Source of the DNA: JAMXLO01 sp036265005
GTDB taxonomy: Bacteria > Pseudomonadota > Alphaproteobacteria > Acetobacterales > Acetobacteraceae
DNA: 64,000 bases
Direction of reading: 5' to 3'
NCBI GenBank assembly: GCA_036265005.1
Contig: DATAPW010000390.1
Span: forward strand, 31,880-95,879
Shown: piece after piece, positions 53,649 through 62,464 of the stretch
How positions within the stretch are numbered: position 1 is the stretch's first letter
How the letters are laid out: every line of letters begins with the position of its first letter
Notes under the pieces: model-generated
Told to the model about the DNA's origin: nothing
Database searches by the model: none
Seen by the model: only the letters and a program-made list of their open reading frames with translations
Position numbers and translations under genes: made by a program

Positions 53649-54980
53649 CTACGCCGCAATGCCGGCGGCGGGCGGCGGCACCATCACGCCTTGCGCGGTA
53701 TAGTCACGCAGCTTGTTGCGCAAGGCGCGGATCGAGATTCCCAGTATCGTCGCTGCATGGGTGCGGTTGCCCAGCGTATGCCCGAGGGTCTCGATGATCA
53801 GCTCGCGCTCCACCTCCTCCATCCTGCGGCCGACCAGCGACGCGACGCCGCCCGCCGTCGTTGCCGCGGCAACCGTCGCGCCTTGTGGCCCGAGTTCGAT
53901 CGCCGCAATGCCGATCTCCGCGCCGTCGGCCAGCAGCACCGCGCGATGGATGGTGTTCTCCAACTCCCGCACATTGCCGCGCCAGCCATGCGACGACAGG
54001 CGCAGCAGCGCCTCGTGCGACAGCGCACGGAACGGCAGGCCGTTCACATCGGCGTAGCGCCGGGCAAAATGGTCAGCCAGTGCCGCGATGTCGCCGGGCC
54101 GCTCGCGCAGCGGCGGAATGCGCAGCGACACCACGTTGAGGCGAAAATACAGGTCCTCGCGAAACGTGCCGCGCAACACTTCGGCCGGCAGGTCGCGATT
54201 GGTGGTGGCCAGGATGCGCACGTTCACCCGCACAGGTGCCGAACTGCCCAATCGGTCGATCTCGCGTTCCTGCAGCGCGCGCAGCAGCTTCGATTGCAGC
54301 CGCACATCCATCTCGCTGATTTCGTCGAGCAACAGGGTGCCGCCGTCGGCCGCCTCGAACTTGCCGATACGGCGCGCGATGGCGCCGGAGAACGCGCCCT
54401 TCTCGTGGCCGAACAACTCCGACTCCAGCAGGCTGTCCGGGATCGCCGAGCAGTTCAGCGCGACGAACGGGCCGGCGGACCGGCGCGACCGGCGATGGAT
54501 ATGGCGCGCCAGGACTTCCTTGCCGGTGCCGGTGTCGCCGACGATCAGTACCGAGGCTTCCGACGCCGCCACCTGCTCCGCGCGGCGCACCGCTTCCTGC
54601 ATGGCGGGATCGCGCACCACCATCGCGTGGCTCTCGCCGGCCGCCGCTTCGAGGATTGCGACAATCAGGTCCGGATCGGGCGGCAGCGGCAGGAACTCGC
54701 GCGCGCCCTCGCGAATGGCGCGTGCGGCGGCTTCCGCATCGTCGCCGGCGCCGCAAGCCACGACCGGGACCGCCATACGCTCACGCGCCAACGCGCGCAC
54801 CACGGCGCCGATGTCGTGCACCATATCGCACAGCACGAGATCGACGCGGGCATCCGCACGCAGTCGCGCCAGCGCAGCGTCGGCGTCATCCGCCTGGTCG
54901 AGCTTCGCTCCGCGTGCGATGGCGATGCGCGCAGCCTGGCCAAGTTCACCTGCCAGAGAGCCTATGATCAGGACGCGCAT
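53649..54980 (-). CDS. flbD: Sigma-54-dependent flagellar regulator FlbD with degenerate receiver
   Basis: A 443-residue NtrC-type activator. Residues 1-115 form a receiver-like domain that keeps Asp52 (VLCDM) but has Gly7-Ser8 where the acidic pair should be and Leu99 in place of the conserved Lys (FLPLPP). The AAA+ domain has Walker A GDTGTGKE (148-155), the sigma-54 contact loop as GAFSGA (195-200) and Walker B GGTLLLDE (213-220). A Fis-type helix-turn-helix (ATILGISIRALRNKL) ends the protein. In Caulobacter, FlbD also lacks receiver residues and is switched by FliX rather than by phosphorylation; FliX is not in the window. ATG 54980 fits the family start. Confidence 0.92.
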   Translation of the reverse strand: MRVLIIGSLAGELGQAARIAIARGAKLDQADDADAALARLRADARVDLVLCDMVHDIGAVVRALARERMAVPVVACGAGDDAEAAARAIREGAREFLPLPPDPDLIVAILEAAAGESHAMVVRDPAMQEAVRRAEQVAASEASVLIVGDTGTGKEVLARHIHRRSRRSAGPFVALNCSAIPDSLLESELFGHEKGAFSGAIARRIGKFEAADGGTLLLDEISEMDVRLQSKLLRALQEREIDRLGSSAPVRVNVRILATTNRDLPAEVLRGTFREDLYFRLNVVSLRIPPLRERPGDIAALADHFARRYADVNGLPFRALSHEALLRLSSHGWRGNVRELENTIHRAVLLADGAEIGIAAIELGPQGATVAAATTAGGVASLVGRRMEEVERELIIETLGHTLGNRTHAATILGISIRALRNKLRDYTAQGVMVPPPAAGIAA

Positions 54981-54989
54981 GGCGGCAGG

Positions 54990-55080
54990 CCCCCTCCCCG
55001 ACCCTCCCCCGCTTCGCGGGAGAGGGGACACCGCTGCAACACCCCCTCTCCCGCGAAGCGGGGGAGGGTCGGGGAGGCGG
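54990..55080. repeat. Palindromic repeat, family D (copy 2), abutting flbD
   Basis: Outer arms CCCTCCCCGACCCTCC and GGAGGGTCGGGGAGG enclose CCGCTTCGCGGGAGAGGG and CCCTCTCCCGCGAAGCGG. It lies between fliN and flbD. Its end nearest flbD reads, on the minus strand, as a G-rich run nine bases before the flbD ATG, the same placement as the pdxA copy. Confidence 0.78.
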
Positions 55081-55099
55081 CGCGGTCAGCAGCCATCAC

Positions 55100-55426
55100 C
55101 TAATTTGCCCGATCGGTCTTGACGATTTCCGTCATCGTCACGCCGAGGCGACTGTCATCGACCATCACCACCTCGCCACGGGCCACCAGGCGGTTGTTGA
55201 CGTAGATGTCGATCGCCTCACCCAGCTTGCGATCCAGTTCCACCACCGCACCACGGCCCAGCTTCAGCAACTGGCTGACCTGCATCGTCGCCTTGCCGAG
55301 TACGGCACTGACGGTGACCGGAATGTCGTAGACCGCCTCCAACTCGCGTGCGCCGCGCGGCGCATTGCTCTCGGTGCTGGTGCCGGCGGGTTCCGTCAGT
55401 TCGGCCAGTTCCATGTCAGTAGCCAT
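55100..55426 (-). CDS. fliN: Flagellar C-ring switch protein FliN
   Basis: A 108-residue SpoA-domain protein of the rotor C-ring. After a Glu/Thr-rich N-terminal 30 residues it reads VYDIPVTVSAVLGKATMQVSQLL, LGRGAVVELDRKLGEAIDIYVNNRLVARGEVV and LGVTMTEIVK, all standard FliN text. It binds FliG/FliM and FliH. ATG 55426 is supported by GGAG eight bases upstream and overlaps the fliH end by 11 bases; a second ATG starts four codons later. FliM is not in this cluster. Confidence 0.94.
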   Translation of the reverse strand: MATDMELAELTEPAGTSTESNAPRGARELEAVYDIPVTVSAVLGKATMQVSQLLKLGRGAVVELDRKLGEAIDIYVNNRLVARGEVVMVDDSRLGVTMTEIVKTDRAN

Positions 55427-56087
55427 CGACTGTCTCCTTGATCATTGCGTCGGCTCGCAGCAACCCGGCAGGCACCAGGACCGCTGCCACCTGTTCCCAC
55501 AACGCGGCGGCGTCACGCACCGCCGAGCCGTTGTGCCAGGCGATGTGCACGTCGCCAGGCGGCATTGCATCGCATGACGCGGTGCGCACATGCGCCGCCA
55601 GGTCCGGATCCAATCGGGCGATCTCCTGCGCCAGTGCTGCGGCGGTGCGCGGATTGGCGCGTACGGTGATTGCCGGCTCCAGGCTCAGTGCCGGCAGGAC
55701 CGCGCGCGCGATGGCGCGCACTTCCGCTTCGCCGTAGCGAGCGCACAGCGCTGGAAATGCGGTGGCCAGGCTGCCGAGCAGCAATCCGGCAATCGCTTCG
55801 GCCGATTTCTCGGCCTGCACAGCGGACGCATCGGCTTCAGCCTTGAGCTGGGTGGCGATGTTTTCGACCGCCCGCCGCGTTGCGGCGGCATCGCCGGCCG
55901 CCGCCTCCTGCAGTCCTGCCGCCTGGCCTTCACGCCACGCGGCCTCCCGCGCGCCGGCCAGTTCGCTGGCCGAGAACACCGGTTCGATCACCTCCGGCTC
56001 AGGGGCGGCATCCGGCGTATCGAAATCCTCGTCAAACAAGGCGCCGAGGTTTCGCGACCGCTGCGAGGCGTGGTGAAATCCGTCCAT
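55416..56087 (-). CDS. fliH: Flagellar export stator FliH
   Basis: A 223-residue protein placed between fliG and fliN, where fliH usually lies. It begins with an acidic N-terminal 40 residues, then an Ala/Glu/Gln-rich helical stalk (LAGAREAAWREGQAAGLQEAA), and ends with a domain like the FliH/HrpE/V-ATPase E subunit (DVHIAWHNGSAVRDAAALW). It regulates the FliI ATPase and links it to the C-ring. Its ATG directly follows the fliG TAG. Sequence similarity is weak, as normal for FliH, so gene order carries much of the weight. Confidence 0.82.
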   Translation of the reverse strand: MDGFHHASQRSRNLGALFDEDFDTPDAAPEPEVIEPVFSASELAGAREAAWREGQAAGLQEAAAGDAAATRRAVENIATQLKAEADASAVQAEKSAEAIAGLLLGSLATAFPALCARYGEAEVRAIARAVLPALSLEPAITVRANPRTAAALAQEIARLDPDLAAHVRTASCDAMPPGDVHIAWHNGSAVRDAAALWEQVAAVLVPAGLLRADAMIKETVDGY

Positions 56088-57101
56088 CTAGTAGACCAGC
56101 TCCTCGTCCTTGCTTTCGGCGATTTCGATCTGGCCCTGCGCCGCCAGTTCCTTGGCGAGAGCGACAATCCCTGACTGCGCTTCGTCGACATCGCGCAGCC
56201 GCACCGGACCGAGTGCCTCGATGTCGTCCTTCAGGATCTTGCCGGCGCGATCCGACATGTTCTTCAGGAACATTTCCCGGATCTTTTCCGATGCGCCCTT
56301 GAGCGCCACCGGCAGCTTGTCCTTCTCGGTCGCCCGCAACAGGATCTGCACGGCCTGCGGCGTCAGCCGGATCAGGTCGTCGAAGGTGAACATCAGCGCC
56401 TTGATGCGTTCGGCGGATTCGCGGTTGCGCTCTTCCAGCGCGGCGATGAATCGCGTCTCCGACTGGCGGTCGAGGTTGTTGAAGATATCCGCCATCATTT
56501 CATGCGAATCCCGCCGCGTGCTGCGCGCGAGGTTGGACATGAATTCCGCGCGCAACGTGCGCTCCACGCCATCCAGCACATCCTTCTGCACGCTCTCCAT
56601 GCGGAGCATGCGCATTACCACTTCCATGGCGAAGGAGTCGGGCAGCAGGGTCAGCACGCGCGCCGCGTGGTCCGCGCGCACCTTCGATAGCACCACCGCG
56701 ACAGTCTGCGGGTATTCGTTCTTCAGGTAGTTCGCCAGCACCGCCTCGTGCACGTTGCCGAGTTTGTCCCACATGGTGCGACCGGCGGGACCGCGGATTT
56801 CCTCCATGATCTGCGAGGCGCGATCGCGCGGCAGAGATTTCTGCAGCAGCCGCTCGGTGCTTTCGTAGCTGCCGATCAGGTTGCCCGCGGCTCCCATGTG
56901 ATCGACGAAATCGACGCACAGCCGCTCGACCAGCTCTGAGCGCACCGCGCCCAGTTGCGACATGGCGGCTGAAATGTCCTTGATCTCGTCTTCGTGCATC
57001 ATGGCGAACAGCCGCGTGCACTGCTCCTCACCAAGAGCGAGCATGAAGATCGCCGCTTTTTGCGGGCCGGCCATCGCGCGATAGTCTTCGGACTTCAGCA
57101 C
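56088..57101 (-). CDS. fliG: Flagellar motor switch protein FliG
   Basis: A 337-residue torque-generating rotor protein. The N-terminal FliF-binding domain begins PQKAAIFMLALGEEQ, the middle domain has the conserved NEYPQTVAVVLSKV (the EHPQ-type motif), and the C-terminal domain holds the charged helix region FDDLIRLTPQAVQILLRAT with DKLPVALKGAS. GTG at 57101 is taken as start; it follows the fliF stop by one base, and GGAG lies within the end of fliF. The longer frame is rejected because it runs inside fliF. Confidence 0.95.
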   Translation of the reverse strand: MLKSEDYRAMAGPQKAAIFMLALGEEQCTRLFAMMHEDEIKDISAAMSQLGAVRSELVERLCVDFVDHMGAAGNLIGSYESTERLLQKSLPRDRASQIMEEIRGPAGRTMWDKLGNVHEAVLANYLKNEYPQTVAVVLSKVRADHAARVLTLLPDSFAMEVVMRMLRMESVQKDVLDGVERTLRAEFMSNLARSTRRDSHEMMADIFNNLDRQSETRFIAALEERNRESAERIKALMFTFDDLIRLTPQAVQILLRATEKDKLPVALKGASEKIREMFLKNMSDRAGKILKDDIEALGPVRLRDVDEAQSGIVALAKELAAQGQIEIAESKDEELVY

Positions 57102-57102
57102 C

Positions 57103-58758
57103 TCAGTTGCTCTCCTGCACCATCCAGCCGCGCACGATCGACAACGTCTCGTCCGGATGCTTCTCGACAATTTCGCTGATGCGCCGCAACGATGACGCGC
57201 GCATCTGCCCTTCGATCTGGGCGATGTTCACCATGCTCTCATCCTCCAGCAGACGCTGGGATGCCGCGGCGACGGACACGCCGGCCAAGGCCGAAGGCGC
57301 CAACGCGGAACTGGCCGGGCCGGTCAGCGCGGCGAGTGCCGTGCCGCCGCCGCCGGCCAGCGCGCCGGCGGAGCTGAGCGTGGTCAGCCGCAGCACCATC
57401 GGGCGCAGTACGAGCAGCAGGGTCACCACGCCGATCACGCCGAACAGCGCAGTCTGCGCCAGATGCAGCAGGTCGGCCTTCTCCAGGTGCAGACCAAGAA
57501 GACCGCCGGAGTCGGCGGCCGGGGCGATGTCATCGGTAACGAAGCGCAGGCTCACCACCTCGATGTGGTCACCGCGCTTTTCGTCGTAGCCGATCGCGCT
57601 CTTCACCAGGCCGGTGATCCGGTCGAGGTCCTCGCTGGCGAGCGGCTGCCACACATGCTTGCCATCGGCGCCTACGGTATCCTTGCCGTCCACCATCACC
57701 GCGAGGCTGATCCGGTCGATCTGCGGCTGCTCGCGGATCAGCGTGCGGACCGTCCGGCTGATCTCGTAGTTGGTGGTTTCCTCCTGCCGCGCCTCCTGCG
57801 AACCGGCGCCTTCCTTGCCGGCATCCGCATTGGGCAGGTTGTTCTGCACCGAGACAGTGGTGGACGGCTCGGTGCTCTTGGACGTGGTGTTCACGCTTTG
57901 CGTGCTGCGCGTCACCTGCGCATCCGGATCGTAGCGTTCCTCGGTCTGGTTCAGCCGGTCGAAGCTCATGCGCACCGCGGCCTCGGCGCGCACCTTGCCG
58001 GCACCGAGGCTGCGTTCCAGCATTTCCTCGACGGCGCGCGACAGCCGCAGTTCGGTGGCGCGGCGCACTTCCTCGGTGGTCAGCGCGGCAGCGGCCTGGC
58101 CGACCGGTTCGCCAGCGCGGGCCAGCAGGTCGCCGCGGGAATCGACGATGGCGATATTCTGCGGACGCAGGCCAGGCACGGCAGCGGCGACCAGATTGAG
58201 GATTGCCTGGATGCCCTCGCGGTCGAGCCTGGCCACGCCGGCCATGGTCAGCATGACGCTGGCCTGTGCCTCCTGCCGCTCGCGCGCGAACGGCTCGCGC
58301 CGCGGCAGGACAAGGTGGACGCGCACGCCGCGCACGCCGTTGATCACGCGGATGGTGCGCACCAGCTCGCCTTCGAGCGCGCGGGTTTCGTTGATCTTCT
58401 GCTGGAATTCAGTGGCGGCGAGGCCATCGCCGCGGTCGAAGATTTCGTAGCCGATCGAGCCGCCGGCGGGCAGGCCCTCCTTCGCCAGGGCCAGCCGGGC
58501 ATCCGGCACCTGGTCGGCCGCGACCAGGATCTGGCTGCCGTTGCCGGCGACGCGATAGGGGATGTGCCGGCGGGTGAGCTGATCGACCACCTGGGAGGAA
58601 TCGCGCAGGTCGAGATCGCCATAGAGCAGAGCCATCGGCTCGGTGCCGCCTCGGAGGACCATCAGCGCCAGCATGCCGAGCATGCCGAGAGCGACGGCTG
58701 CCATTGCGGCGAGCCGGGCCGGGCCCAGGGCGCGCAGCCCCTCCACGAGGGCCTTCAT
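57103..58758 (-). CDS. fliF: Flagellar MS-ring protein FliF
   Basis: A 551-residue inner-membrane ring protein. TM1 lies at about residues 14-35. The periplasmic ring-building domains contain ALLYGDLDLRDSSQVVDQL, SIGYEIFDRGD and VRVHLVLPRREPF, and a Thr/Ser-rich loop follows (residues about 275-320). TM2 lies near residue 425, and the C-terminal tail for FliG binding is SIVRGWMVQES. It is the first gene of the flagellar unit. ATG 58758 matches the start of TM1. A CtrA-like box lies about 100 bases upstream. Confidence 0.95.
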   Translation of the reverse strand: MKALVEGLRALGPARLAAMAAVALGMLGMLALMVLRGGTEPMALLYGDLDLRDSSQVVDQLTRRHIPYRVAGNGSQILVAADQVPDARLALAKEGLPAGGSIGYEIFDRGDGLAATEFQQKINETRALEGELVRTIRVINGVRGVRVHLVLPRREPFARERQEAQASVMLTMAGVARLDREGIQAILNLVAAAVPGLRPQNIAIVDSRGDLLARAGEPVGQAAAALTTEEVRRATELRLSRAVEEMLERSLGAGKVRAEAAVRMSFDRLNQTEERYDPDAQVTRSTQSVNTTSKSTEPSTTVSVQNNLPNADAGKEGAGSQEARQEETTNYEISRTVRTLIREQPQIDRISLAVMVDGKDTVGADGKHVWQPLASEDLDRITGLVKSAIGYDEKRGDHIEVVSLRFVTDDIAPAADSGGLLGLHLEKADLLHLAQTALFGVIGVVTLLLVLRPMVLRLTTLSSAGALAGGGGTALAALTGPASSALAPSALAGVSVAAASQRLLEDESMVNIAQIEGQMRASSLRRISEIVEKHPDETLSIVRGWMVQESN

Positions 58759-58860
58759 TGCTGTCACCTCTGCGCCCGGATGGGGCGCGTGATGTGTTGC
58801 CGGGCGCGTTTTCCCGGCAGCGCGGCGTTCTGCCGTGGGGTGCACAGTGACGCGGCGCGC

Positions 58861-58875
58861 TTACTGCGTCGTTAA
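58861..58875 (-). promoter_or_regulatory. CtrA-like box upstream of fliF
   Basis: On the minus strand the sequence is TTAA-N7-GTAA, one base off the CtrA consensus TTAA-N7-TTAA. It is about 100 bases before the fliF start in otherwise GC-rich DNA. In Caulobacter the fliF operon is driven by CtrA. This is inferred from the motif and position only. Confidence 0.4.
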
Positions 58876-59035
58876 CGGGGCGGCAGATTGTGCCGGGTGG
58901 GTTTGGGAACGGTTGCCGGGCCGCATGGTGTCGTCACGCCGTGAACGGGAAACAATAAGCGTTCCACCTGTAAGAACCATTGCAGATGCATGCTGTCTGC
59001 TGCGATCATGCACCGAACTTTTTGGAGTGGGTGAC

Positions 59036-60541
59036 GTGGCGATCGTACGATGCGCAGTATTGGCTTTGGCCGTCGCGCTCGCCTGCGTCCGTCCGGCCGC
59101 CGCCCAGAACAGCCCCACCGCCCCACTGCTGCGCGTCGTCGTCTCCACCAGCGGCCGCGCGATCTTCGACAGCTTGCTCGCCACCATAGCCACCCGCGCC
59201 AACCTGGCCGACCAGCTTTCTGTCAAATACGCCGACCCACTCACCGCGCTGCGCAATTTCTGCCAGAACACCGCCGGCAGCAGCCCTGACATCGTGCTGG
59301 CGACGCATCGCATGCAGGCTGCGCTCACCACCGAATGCGCCAACAACGGCGTCGGCGACGTCGCCGTGGTGGAACTCGGGCGCAGCGCGCTGATCCTGGC
59401 GGTGCGCAGCGGCAGCATGCTGTCCGGCCTGACCAGCCGGCAGGTCTACCTGGCGCTCGCCCGCGACGTGCCGGTGCACCAGGAGTTCGTCCGCAATACT
59501 GCGGCGCGCTGGTCCGACGTAGATCCTGCGCTTCCCGCGCAGGACATTCGCTTCCAGTTGCCGATGCGCGACGATGGCAGCCGCGCGATGTTCGATGAAC
59601 TGGTGCTGGAAGGCGGCTGCCGCAACGAAACCGCCGTGAAGGCGATTTTCATCGCGCCGCAGCGCTCCGCCCGCTGCACCACCACACGGTTCGATCGCAT
59701 TCGGGAGATCCCTCGCGCACAGGCAGTGCGCACCTTGCTGGAGGCACCGGTCGGCACCGTGGGCGTGCTGTCGCAGGTCGATATCATGCGGTCGGGCGGC
59801 CAGCTTGTCGGTGTCGTGCTGGATGGCATGTCACCCACCGAGGACAATATCCTCAGCGCATCGTACGATTACTCCACGTCGTTCTGGCTGTATGCCAAGC
59901 GGGGCCAAAGTGCCTCGCCGGCGGTCGCCGTGGCGATCGAACGGATCGTCGCGCAGGCGCAAAGCGAGGCGGTGATCGGACCGGATGGCCCGCTGTCGGG
60001 GCTTGGCCTGGTTCCGCTCCCCGCCGATGAGCGGGCAGGCCAACGTGCCGCGCTGGCCGCCAGCACCGTGCCGTTCGGGCTGGGGTCGGTGGCGGGCTGG
60101 GTCACTGCCACCCTCTCCGGCACTTGGACCATGCTCGCGGCCGGCTTCACGCTGGCGCAACCGACCGGTCCGGGCGTGCAGGATTTCACCAGCCTGATGG
60201 ACCTTGCCGGCTACCGGATCACCGGGATCTCCTCATCGATCGGCATCATTCCCGACGCCAGCATGACCTTCGGCATCGCGCGCGAGATGTCCGACGCCGA
60301 CCAGGCTTATCTCGAGCGCGCGCTGTACCGCGATTCGCTCCGCCGCGCGGGGGCGTTATCCACTCTGCAACGCCGAATCATCCGCACCATCATGGGCGTC
60401 AGCGAGGTCGGCAGCTTCGAGGTCAGCAAGGTGGAACTCGATTTCGTGCCACTTCCGAAGGTCTCGTTCGCGGTGTCGCCCAAGGACGTCCTGCGCGCCA
60501 ACGGCCAGCAGCCGGCGCCTGACGCCGGCGATGGCGAGTAG
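59036..60541 (+). CDS. PstS-like periplasmic substrate-binding protein with extra C-terminal domain
   Basis: A 501-residue exported protein starting at GTG 59036, with GGAG eight bases upstream and a signal peptide ending PAAAQ. Residues 30-330 resemble PstS/PBP-like receptors (RVVVSTSGRAIFDSL; PMRDDGSRAMFDELVLEGGC; GVLSQVD). The last 130 residues do not belong to PstS; they include TFGIAREMSDADQAYLERAL and a helical SLRRAGALSTLQRRIIRTI segment of unknown role. No pstC, pstA or pstB genes follow. Its stop overlaps the TAXI-type receptor gene, so the receptors are co-expressed. The ligand is unknown, and phosphate should not be assumed. Confidence 0.72.
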   Translation: MAIVRCAVLALAVALACVRPAAAQNSPTAPLLRVVVSTSGRAIFDSLLATIATRANLADQLSVKYADPLTALRNFCQNTAGSSPDIVLATHRMQAALTTECANNGVGDVAVVELGRSALILAVRSGSMLSGLTSRQVYLALARDVPVHQEFVRNTAARWSDVDPALPAQDIRFQLPMRDDGSRAMFDELVLEGGCRNETAVKAIFIAPQRSARCTTTRFDRIREIPRAQAVRTLLEAPVGTVGVLSQVDIMRSGGQLVGVVLDGMSPTEDNILSASYDYSTSFWLYAKRGQSASPAVAVAIERIVAQAQSEAVIGPDGPLSGLGLVPLPADERAGQRAALAASTVPFGLGSVAGWVTATLSGTWTMLAAGFTLAQPTGPGVQDFTSLMDLAGYRITGISSSIGIIPDASMTFGIAREMSDADQAYLERALYRDSLRRAGALSTLQRRIIRTIMGVSEVGSFEVSKVELDFVPLPKVSFAVSPKDVLRANGQQPAPDAGDGE

Positions 60542-61706
60542 GGGAATGGTGCCGATGCCAGGCGATCCAGCATTGTCGGCGATGTGGCGAACTCGACTGG
60601 TCGCACTCGTCCTGGCCACCGCCGTCATTCTCGCGGGCATGTGGCACGCCAGGCCGCCGCAACATGTGACGATCGAGGTCGGGCCGGTCGGCGGCAGCTT
60701 CTACCAGATCGCACAGACCTATCAGAAGTTCTTCGCGGCGCGCGGCATCGAGCTGGAACTGCGGCCGAAGGCCAACTCGCTGGAGATCCTGGGCGACCTC
60801 AAGGATGCCGATTCCGGAATCGATATCGGCTTCGAATCGCAGGACGTCAGCGCCTACAAGGAAGCCCCGGTGTTCACCGTCGGCCATATCCAGCTGCAGC
60901 CGTTGTTCGTGTTCGCCAGCGCGGATCTGGGACGGCGCATCGCACTGACCGACCTGCGGGGGCGGAAAATCGTCATGCCGCCCTCCACCAGTGCGACCAG
61001 CGATGCCGCGGTCCGCATGCTCCAGCTTTACGACATCACCGCAGAGAACACCTCGTTCACCTTCATGCAGCTGGCCGATGCGGCGAAGGCGCTGCGGGCC
61101 GGACAGTTCGATGCCGGCGCGTTCATGCTGGCGCCCGAAAACCAGGTGGTGCGGGACCTTGCCGACTATTCGGGGCTGCGCCTGGTGCCGGTGCCGGAAG
61201 CCAAGGCGATCGCCAACCATCTGCCATTCCTGCGGCCCACCACCCTGCCCCGCGGCATCTACGACATCGCTGACGGCGTCCCGCCGACCGATGTCCCAAT
61301 GCTTGCCGGCACGGTCGATGTCGTGGTGCGGAAGGGCCTGCATCCCGTCGTGGTCTACACGCTGCTGGAAGCCATGGCAGACGCGCACCGCGGCGCGACC
61401 TTCATCAGCAACGCCGGTGCGTATCCGACGATTTCCGGCGCCGAACTGCCCATCCAGGAGCTGGCCCAGGAGTACTACCGATCGGGAATGCCGTGGGTCT
61501 ATCGCAACCTGCCAGCGTGGCCGGCGAGCTTCGTCGACCGATACCTGCTCGTCGCCCTGAGCATCTTCGTGCTGTGCGAGCTCTATCGGATCGCGACATA
61601 TTTCGGCGAAATCAGCTTGTTCCTGCTGCTGTTGCGAAGCGTCCGGACGCACCGGGAGCGCGGCGAACCAGTCCGGAATCGAAAGTTCTGGGAAATGCGG
61701 TCGTGA
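60531..61706 (+). CDS. TAXI-family solute-binding protein with terminal membrane anchors
   Basis: A 391-residue protein. A hydrophobic helix near residues 22-40 (LVALVLATAVILAGMW) is followed by a TAXI-type binding domain (IEVGPVGGSFYQIAQTYQKFF; MPPSTSATSDAAV; GTVDVVVRKGLHPVVV). A second helix lies near residues 330-365 with FLLLLRSV, and the tail is basic. TAXI receptors usually feed TRAP transporters with a fused 4TM-12TM permease, none of which is here. ATG 60531 gives the longest product and overlaps the previous gene by 11 bases; ATG 60555 has a better ribosome-binding site (AGGGGA, nine bases upstream). Confidence 0.78.
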   Translation: MASRGMVPMPGDPALSAMWRTRLVALVLATAVILAGMWHARPPQHVTIEVGPVGGSFYQIAQTYQKFFAARGIELELRPKANSLEILGDLKDADSGIDIGFESQDVSAYKEAPVFTVGHIQLQPLFVFASADLGRRIALTDLRGRKIVMPPSTSATSDAAVRMLQLYDITAENTSFTFMQLADAAKALRAGQFDAGAFMLAPENQVVRDLADYSGLRLVPVPEAKAIANHLPFLRPTTLPRGIYDIADGVPPTDVPMLAGTVDVVVRKGLHPVVVYTLLEAMADAHRGATFISNAGAYPTISGAELPIQELAQEYYRSGMPWVYRNLPAWPASFVDRYLLVALSIFVLCELYRIATYFGEISLFLLLLRSVRTHRERGEPVRNRKFWEMRS

Positions 61707-61744
61707 TATGGGTAAGGGACACCCTGACGAACCGGTAGGAGCGC

Positions 61745-62464
61745 GTGTTCCAGATGCCGACCATGCTGAAGGATGCCCCCGGGCTGCAGGAGTCGGCTGG
61801 CAACAGGGACCCGTTCCGGCCGAGCGATTACACCGGGCTGCTGATGCACGCGCTGCGGCTGAGGGCAGCAGATTTCGGACGCGGCAGCGGCCTGGACATG
61901 GGCGTCGGTAGCGGCGTGCTGCTGGGCACACTGGGATTGCTCGGCGTCGATCGCCTGTTCGCGGTCGATATCGATCCGGCGGCAATCCGCGCAACGGAAT
62001 CGCTGTTGCGCGGCATGGGCATGCTCGACCGCACGCGTCTGCTGCTCGGCTCGCTGTGGGCACCGCTCGATGGCGAAAAGTTCGATGTGGTCGTGGCCAA
62101 TCTGCCGCATTTCGCCGCGACCGAACCCAGCGATCCCGATCGCTCGCCATACTGGAGTATGGGCGGCACCGACGGGCGACGTCTCCTGGACCCGTTTCTC
62201 GCCGGCCTGAGCGCGCACCTGCACGATGACGGGGCCGCCTTCATCACCCACAATGCGTTCGTCGGCCGTGCCACCACGGACGCCATGCTGGCTGCGCAGG
62301 GGCTCGTGGCGCATGCTGTCCTGGCGACGACGGTTCCACTGCATCCGACCAAGACCGTGCTGCTGCAGCCCGAGGTACGCGCGCGCTATACCGGCGCCGG
62401 GCTCAGCCATGTTGGCCCCTACGAATTCGCCGATGTGCAGATACTCGAGATTCGCCGCGCCTAG
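61745..62464 (+). CDS. Class I SAM-dependent methyltransferase, HemK/PrmC-like
   Basis: A 239-residue cytoplasmic methyltransferase. Motif I is GLDMGVGSGVLLGTLG (about residues 49-64), the acidic residue of motif II is in FAVDIDPAA, and motif IV is VVVANLPHF, which corresponds to the NPPY box of N-methyltransferases acting on amide or amino groups but with Leu-Pro-His. This puts it near HemK/PrmC or RNA guanine methyltransferases without fixing the target. The start is taken as GTG 61745 with AGGA just upstream; ATG 61754 is an alternative. It is embedded between substrate-binding genes. Confidence 0.78.
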   Translation: MFQMPTMLKDAPGLQESAGNRDPFRPSDYTGLLMHALRLRAADFGRGSGLDMGVGSGVLLGTLGLLGVDRLFAVDIDPAAIRATESLLRGMGMLDRTRLLLGSLWAPLDGEKFDVVVANLPHFAATEPSDPDRSPYWSMGGTDGRRLLDPFLAGLSAHLHDDGAAFITHNAFVGRATTDAMLAAQGLVAHAVLATTVPLHPTKTVLLQPEVRARYTGAGLSHVGPYEFADVQILEIRRA

